Translations under genes and position numbers: made by a program
Shown: piece by piece, positions 59,421-64,000 of the stretch
Position numbering within the stretch: position 1 is the stretch's first letter
Layout of the letters: every line of letters starts with the position of its first letter
The notes under the pieces: model-generated
What the model was told of the DNA's origin: nothing
The model's database searches: none
The model's input: the letters and a program-made list of their open reading frames with translations, nothing else
NCBI RefSeq assembly: GCF_013373865.1
Contig: NC_050474.1
Coordinates: 17,180,042 to 17,244,041 of the forward strand
DNA: 64,000 nucleotides
Direction: 5' to 3'
Source of the DNA: Monomorium pharaonis
Lineage: Eukaryota > Arthropoda > Insecta > Hymenoptera > Formicidae

Positions 59421-59564
59421 TTAAACTGCAAACTGCATTAAACTAAACTGCATACAAGTAAAAATAAACTTTACTTTAAGATAATTAATTAATATTTTTT
59501 TCAAAAAATTTTTAAAAATTCGGCGGGCCGCGTATTCATGCCTGCTCTAGAGGATCAACCCTTT

Positions 59565-59720
59565 TTTGGCCGACTTCTTTTAATTTTAATACTAAAACAT
59601 TCTTGTCCTTGTCAGTGAGATGAACTACGAAGAAGATGACATCACTCTAGCGCCTAATATTATTAAGCTTTCAGTTTCGAAAAAAAGAGTGATTATTTAA
59701 GTTACATTTTATAAATATTT
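59565..59720. repeat. interspersed repeat fragment related to 32765-32935
   Basis: Same block order as the intron 7 copy: GGCCGACTTC, TACTAAAACATTCTTGTC, GTGAGATGAACTACGAAGAA, GACATCACTCTAGCGCCTAA, TATTAAGCTTTC. Diverged; class unknown. Confidence 0.55.
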
Positions 59721-60401
59721 TATAAAATATTAAAAGTTAATAATAAGGTTAAAAAGCTAATGATTTAACTTTTAAATTTTAATTATACCATAAATATGTT
59801 CTTTATTATTAGTGATAGGATTTAGCTGTTAAAATTGACAGAAAAAAATGTTGAATTTACTCTATAATTGAGTTTTAACAAGGACCATTTCATTTTTGAG
59901 GATTTTACTGTCTATCCCGAGATGGCGCATTTCTTGTGAAAAAGATTTACCTATTAAGTGAATAAAAGGGGCTCGCTAAGAAGAGAACCAAGTACGATTG
60001 CATTCACATATATTGTAATATTGGACTGGTTCCAATAATACACACAAAATTTTTATCGATGATCCTAGAACAATCTATATGTATGCAATTGTAAAAAATT
60101 TTTTCAGTATTTCCAGAATAATTATTATTTAACATATATAATATGTTAAATGAATATATAATGTGTTAAAATAATATTATAATTGTGTTAAAATAACATA
60201 TATAATATGTTATTGTTACACGTTATATATGTTACATTAACATTATTATAATGTTAAAGTAACATATTACATGTGTTACTTTGACATAATTTTCTCATTA
60301 AATTGTTACATAAAAATTATGTCAAATTATAAAATTTAAATTTATTTTTATGTTAAAATATAACATAATATTTATGTTGCTATTTAACATATGCTTAATC
60401 C

Positions 60402-61497
60402 CATATAGCACAAAACCATTGCAGAAACATTGCAGCAATGTTATTCTGCAATATTGCAATATTGCAGCAACAGTGCAAACCGTTGCTACAACGTTGCTGC
60501 AATGTTGCAGCAGAGGCGAAATGTCCGCTTGCAGCAAACTTACAATGCAACATTGCAGCAACGTTGCAACAAAATATATATGCAATAATACGGATATATA
60601 CGGATAAGGCCATAGTAGTCAGAAATATAATATATATTTATTTAGTTACTTATAATAACATATAAACATGTACCATATAAATTATTTATATAAATAAAAT
60701 AAATGAACGATGCGTTAAATAAATTCAAAGACTGTTGTATTGCTGGTTATATAAAATATAAGAACTGTGTATTAAATACAGCTAGTACATTCAATAAATT
60801 ATATATTTATAAAAACTAACACGCATAAACTGTTTATATAACTATAAATTATAAACTATGCGTGTAAAACAAAACATTGTAATTTTTGGTAAAAAAAAAA
60901 GATACGGGAAGTGTGCTAATAAAGAATGCACTGTTTATGTGACTACAAATTATAAACTATGCACATAAAACAAAAACATTGTTATCTTGAACGCGACAAG
61001 GCAAGACGCGGCAGCCAAATAATGGCCGCGCGATATTTATAATTAAGGTATCAATCATGAATCCTTTCTTCTGTAATGTGAACACATCAACGAAACGTTT
61101 TATTGAAAAATTTAATATATATTTGTGAATAAATACTTAACACTTTTTTCACGAGTTTATATAGGCAATGAGAAAAGATTGATGAATGATATCCTCTGAT
61201 ATTATATTTATAAGACCCTAGTCTTAATTAATTGCATAAAAATTCACAGAAAGTATAAGTTAATTCTCTCATCGGATATTTACTACGTTTCGAATTGCAT
61301 TACAAATAAAATGTTATTTATAGTGTTTTGAAATTGAATGTGTATGTAACATACACTATAAATTTTTAGTATTGCAGATAGCAATTTAATGTATTATATT
61401 GCAAAATAATTCAGGTGCAATATTGCCGCAACATTGCATTGAATTGCAAAATGTTGCAACGTTGCAACAATGTTGCTGCAAACTTTGGTGCTATATG
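60402..61497. mobile_element. 1.1-kb element with TTGCAGCAA-rich arms
   Basis: The ends are CATATAGCACAAAACCATTG (60402) and the complement of CATATAGCACCAAAGTTTGC (61497). The left side (60418-60585) and right side (61408-61490) consist of overlapping ATTGCAGCAA, GTTGCAACGTTGCAA and AATATTGCAATATTGC words. The spacer of about 800 bp is AT-rich. The open frames on both strands at 60322-60665 come from the repeat, not from a gene. Confidence 0.75.
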
Positions 61498-62042
61498 AGA
61501 TATGTTAAATTAACAGAAAAATTTCTATGGACCGTTTTGGACATGCGATATCTGTTAAATTTAACACAAATATTTTTACTGTGCAATTTTTAACTTGAAA
61601 AAATTAATTTTATAAGCTATTAACTTTAACTTGATTATGTTAAAAAAATATATTAACTTACCAACATTAATTTTGTGAAATTATCGAAGTTTGTAAAATT
61701 ATCGGAGAAATAAAAGTTTTTTATACCTTTAAATTTACTGAAAATGAATAATAAGTCATATAAAAGCGAAGCGCGCGTTACTTAATTAAATAATTTATTT
61801 AATTAATCATAAAATATATTCAACATTTTATTTGTAAATTAAATTTACATGGAATAACAAAGAAATATTGTCGTTTATGTGGAAACGTGTATTTTTTAAT
61901 AATTGTTTCTTTTATAATTTTTTTCTTTTACACAAATAAATTTTTAAAACTTTGGAAAACAGTTAACAAGTTAAAGTTTATATATTTCAAAAATATCTAG
62001 TTAAAGTTAAAAATTAAAATTTTAAATTTTAAAAGTTAAAAA

Positions 62043-62420
62043 TGTTATCTACAAAAATAAAAAAACGCATACGTTGCCTTATTTAAAAAATAATTATTTT
62101 TTTAATAAGGCAACGTATTCGTTTTCTTATCTACAAAAATAAATAAACAAATACGTTGCCTTATTTAAAAAATAATTATTTTTTAGATAAGGCAACGTAT
62201 GCGTTTCTTTATTTTTGTAGATAACACTTTTAGCTTTTTTAAATTTTAAAAATAAAAATTTAAAATTAAAAAAGCTAAAAGCTATTTAAATTAAAATAAA
62301 AAATGATTATTTTTTAAATAAGGCAACTATTCATTTCTTTATTTTTGTAGATAACACTTTTATCTTTTTTTATTTTAAATTTACCTTATTTAAATTAAAA
62401 TAAAAAAATAATTATTTTTT
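62043..62420. repeat. tandem palindromes, CGTTGCCTTATTTAAAAAAT family
   Basis: Several copies of one palindromic unit: GTTATCTACAAAAATAAA, ACGCATACGTTGCCTTATTT, AAAAAATAATTATTTTTT, then the mirror AAATAAGGCAACGTATGCG and TTTATTTTTGTAGATAAC. Complete or near-complete units lie at about 62045-62226 (two joined), a right half at 62285-62358, and a last unit at 62385 on that is interrupted. Confidence 0.85.
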
Positions 62421-62422
62421 AA

Positions 62423-62988
62423 CCCTTCTGGAAAATGTAACGTTAGATTAACGCATTCTAACATTGCGTGCACGCGGTAGACCGCAATCTATTTTGCGAG
62501 GAAAAAATGGTTTTGCGTGACATACAAAAAAGTGACGCTCAAGTAAATACTATCGTAACATGACTTTTCTATGAAAATACCTGTTTTTTAGTATACTAAA
62601 ATACTCGATGTTTAGTATGCAAAATAAATACTCTTTTTGAAAAAATAGTCAACAACATATTTTTTTCCTTGAAGTACAAGACTTGAACAATAAAAATACT
62701 AAATTTTTAGTTAAAAATATTGCAAATTAAAAAAGTTATGATTTATTTTGTAAAAACTCTTTTTTCTAATGTTGGAAAATTAAAAAATTTTTTTAGGTAC
62801 TAACGGTTTTAGATTTTTGTTTAAATAATATCAGAATACATTTTCCAAACATTCAAGTTTATCCATGAATTTTTTTGTTAGCATATCTTTGATAAAATTA
62901 CATAAATACAGCATTTAAAAGATGACGATGGGTGGTAACCACCCAGTGTGACCTCGACGTTAGAGAAAAGAAGTGTGACCTCGAAGGG
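62423..62988. mobile_element. piggyBac-like MITE inserted in a palindrome
   Basis: CCCTTCTGGAAAATG at the left, GTGTGACCTCGAAGGG at the right, TTAA on both sides (62419-62422, 62989-62992). The flanks, joined without the insert and one TTAA, continue the palindromic unit of the previous entry (ATAATTATTTTTTAA then ATAAGG). 566 bp, no transposase frame. Confidence 0.85.
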
Positions 62989-63063
62989 TTAAATAAGGTA
63001 AAATTAAAAATTAAAATTGAAAAAGTTAAAAGTGTTATATACAAAAATAAAGAAATGAATGTA

Positions 63064-63475
63064 CCCCGTGACACATTATGCCCCACGATTCAGTGACACA
63101 TTGTGCCCCACTAGCAATAGACCAATTGTATAAGTAAAAATAAATTATTTATCGAACTAAAAATAGGAAAACATGGGCACTGAGCGATGCACGAATAAAT
63201 TAACTATCAATTATGACCGAAAACTTAGGCTGTTTAGAAAAATAAGGTAAGCTTTTGATATTTTACCAACGAGCGAAAGATTAGTTTCCAGGGGTCCAAT
63301 CTATTATCATTTTTAATATTATTAACAAACTGTCATCGAAGTTCCTTTAGGTCTCAAAGTTCAATGTAACTTACAGCATAACTAAAAAAATTTCATTACT
63401 TGTGTATCAGTAACCTTCGAGAAATATAATGTGGTTTACAGTGCCCCGTGACACATTGTGCCCCACTCTCCCCTA
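63064..63475. repeat. CCCCGTGACACATTGTGCCCC direct repeats
   Basis: CCCCGTGACACATTATGCCC at 63064, CAGTGACACATTGTGCCCCA at 63092 and CCCCGTGACACATTGTGCCC at 63443 are in direct orientation around about 350 bp of AT-rich sequence. Confidence 0.7.
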
Positions 63476-63479
63476 ATAC

Positions 63480-63869
63480 AGAAAACACGTAGGCGAAAAA
63501 GAGGGTTTGCCGCACCCCCTTTCATTATATTAATTAACAAAATTAACTAATAAAACTCGAATTGTGTTAAATGAGTTTTATGAAGTTTTGAACATTTAAC
63601 GTCATTTTTCTCAAAAACTATTGTCTTTATGGCAAAAATCAGAACATAAAATGTGTATTTCAATGAGATCTACAACTTTTATCTGAAGTATTTTTTGAAA
63701 TTTCCATTATTTACGAAAATAAATGGAACAAACCGTAATTTTTATGGTTTTTTTTATAGTTTTCGCCATGAAAATCAAATTTGTGCCAATTTTCACTATC
63801 ATATTCGTAATCAGCATGCGAAAATACGTAAGAGTATAAAAAAAATCGGAGATATATCGCTTTCGGAAG
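63480..63869. mobile_element. CACTTCCGAAAGC-family fragment
   Basis: Ends GATATATCGCTTTCGGAAGT at about 63869, the same end as 45461-46571, and begins with a G-rich AAAAAGAGGGTTTGCCGCACCCC-like block like the core of that element. Probably one arm of a related element; other limit uncertain. Confidence 0.45.
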
Positions 63870-64000
63870 TATAGCCCGGTATCAATATGATATTGCATAT
63901 TGATTTTATTTTTGTTTAATTTAATCATATCGTCGCCAGAGTAACCCAATGTGCACGACGTTAAGGTTGACGGATTTTGCATTTCATGTGGCTTTGAAAT
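63870..64000. mobile_element. fragment of the CYGGCGCAAAA foldback, cut by the window end
   Basis: TATCAATATGATATTGCATA, then GTAACCCAATGTGCACGACG and GGTTGACGGATTTTGCA follow the centre of 35646-36873 (36063-36190). The rest lies outside the window. Confidence 0.75.

Noticed and set aside
60322..60665. Overlapping 72-87 codon frames on both strands
   Set aside because: All are readings of the TTGCAGCAA repeat, rich in Cys, Asn, Gln and Leu by composition only.
1..64000. tRNA, rRNA or other structured RNA genes
   Set aside because: No cloverleaf with A and B box sequence or rRNA core motif was recognised by eye on either strand; a covariance search would be needed to exclude diverged ones.

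Overview
The window looks like nuclear DNA of an insect, most likely a hymenopteran such as an ant. It is strongly AT-rich with scattered CpG-rich patches. It is packed with small inverted-repeat DNA transposons flanked by TA, TTA/TAA or TTAA, and it holds one multi-exon gene with GT-AG introns whose protein closely follows animal TFIP11 (septin-interacting protein 1 of flies). No bacterial, viral or organellar gene organisation is visible. Species assignment is inference; no sequence marker fixes it. | Layout. 1-31 kb: no gene I can support; AT-rich DNA with CpG-rich patches (about 1.5-2.1, 3.4-4.2, 7.5-8.8, 11.0-11.5, 13.4-13.9, 15.0-15.4 and 17.1-17.7 kb) that may be promoters, unmethylated DNA or old repeats, and about ten MITEs. 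31.75-47.58 kb, minus strand: the TFIP11 gene in eight coding exons. The spliced coding sequence adds up to 2478 nt (825 codons plus stop), and every exon junction keeps frame. Its introns hold foldback elements, an LTR-like fragment with a primer-binding-site-like motif, microsatellites, a 95-bp perfect palindrome, and a decayed Penelope-like retroelement with YVDD reverse transcriptase and GIY-YIG endonuclease remnants plus a hammerhead-ribozyme-like 3' motif. 47.7-53.0 kb: a dense stack of MITEs beginning about 120 bp upstream of the TFIP11 start codon and ending in a 2.5-kb foldback element with arms of about 860 bp. 53.0-54.0 kb: an inverted second copy of the 16.9-18.0 kb segment. 54.2-54.7 kb: a broken Helitron-type Pif1 helicase. 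55.17-55.36 kb: an orphan candidate exon behind a strong splice acceptor. 55.4-64 kb: no gene; unusual repeat-built elements (ACACTCAA-rich, TTGCAA-rich, nested palindromes split by a piggyBac-like MITE). | How it fits together. The only gene with a clear cellular role is TFIP11, a G-patch protein of spliceosome disassembly. Everything else recognised is mobile DNA, mostly non-autonomous and nested. The most useful second looks are the hammerhead-like motif in the Penelope remnant, neighbouring elements that share one target site, the long foldbacks inside TFIP11 introns that would be transcribed as hairpins, and the 1-kb inverted duplication 35 kb apart.
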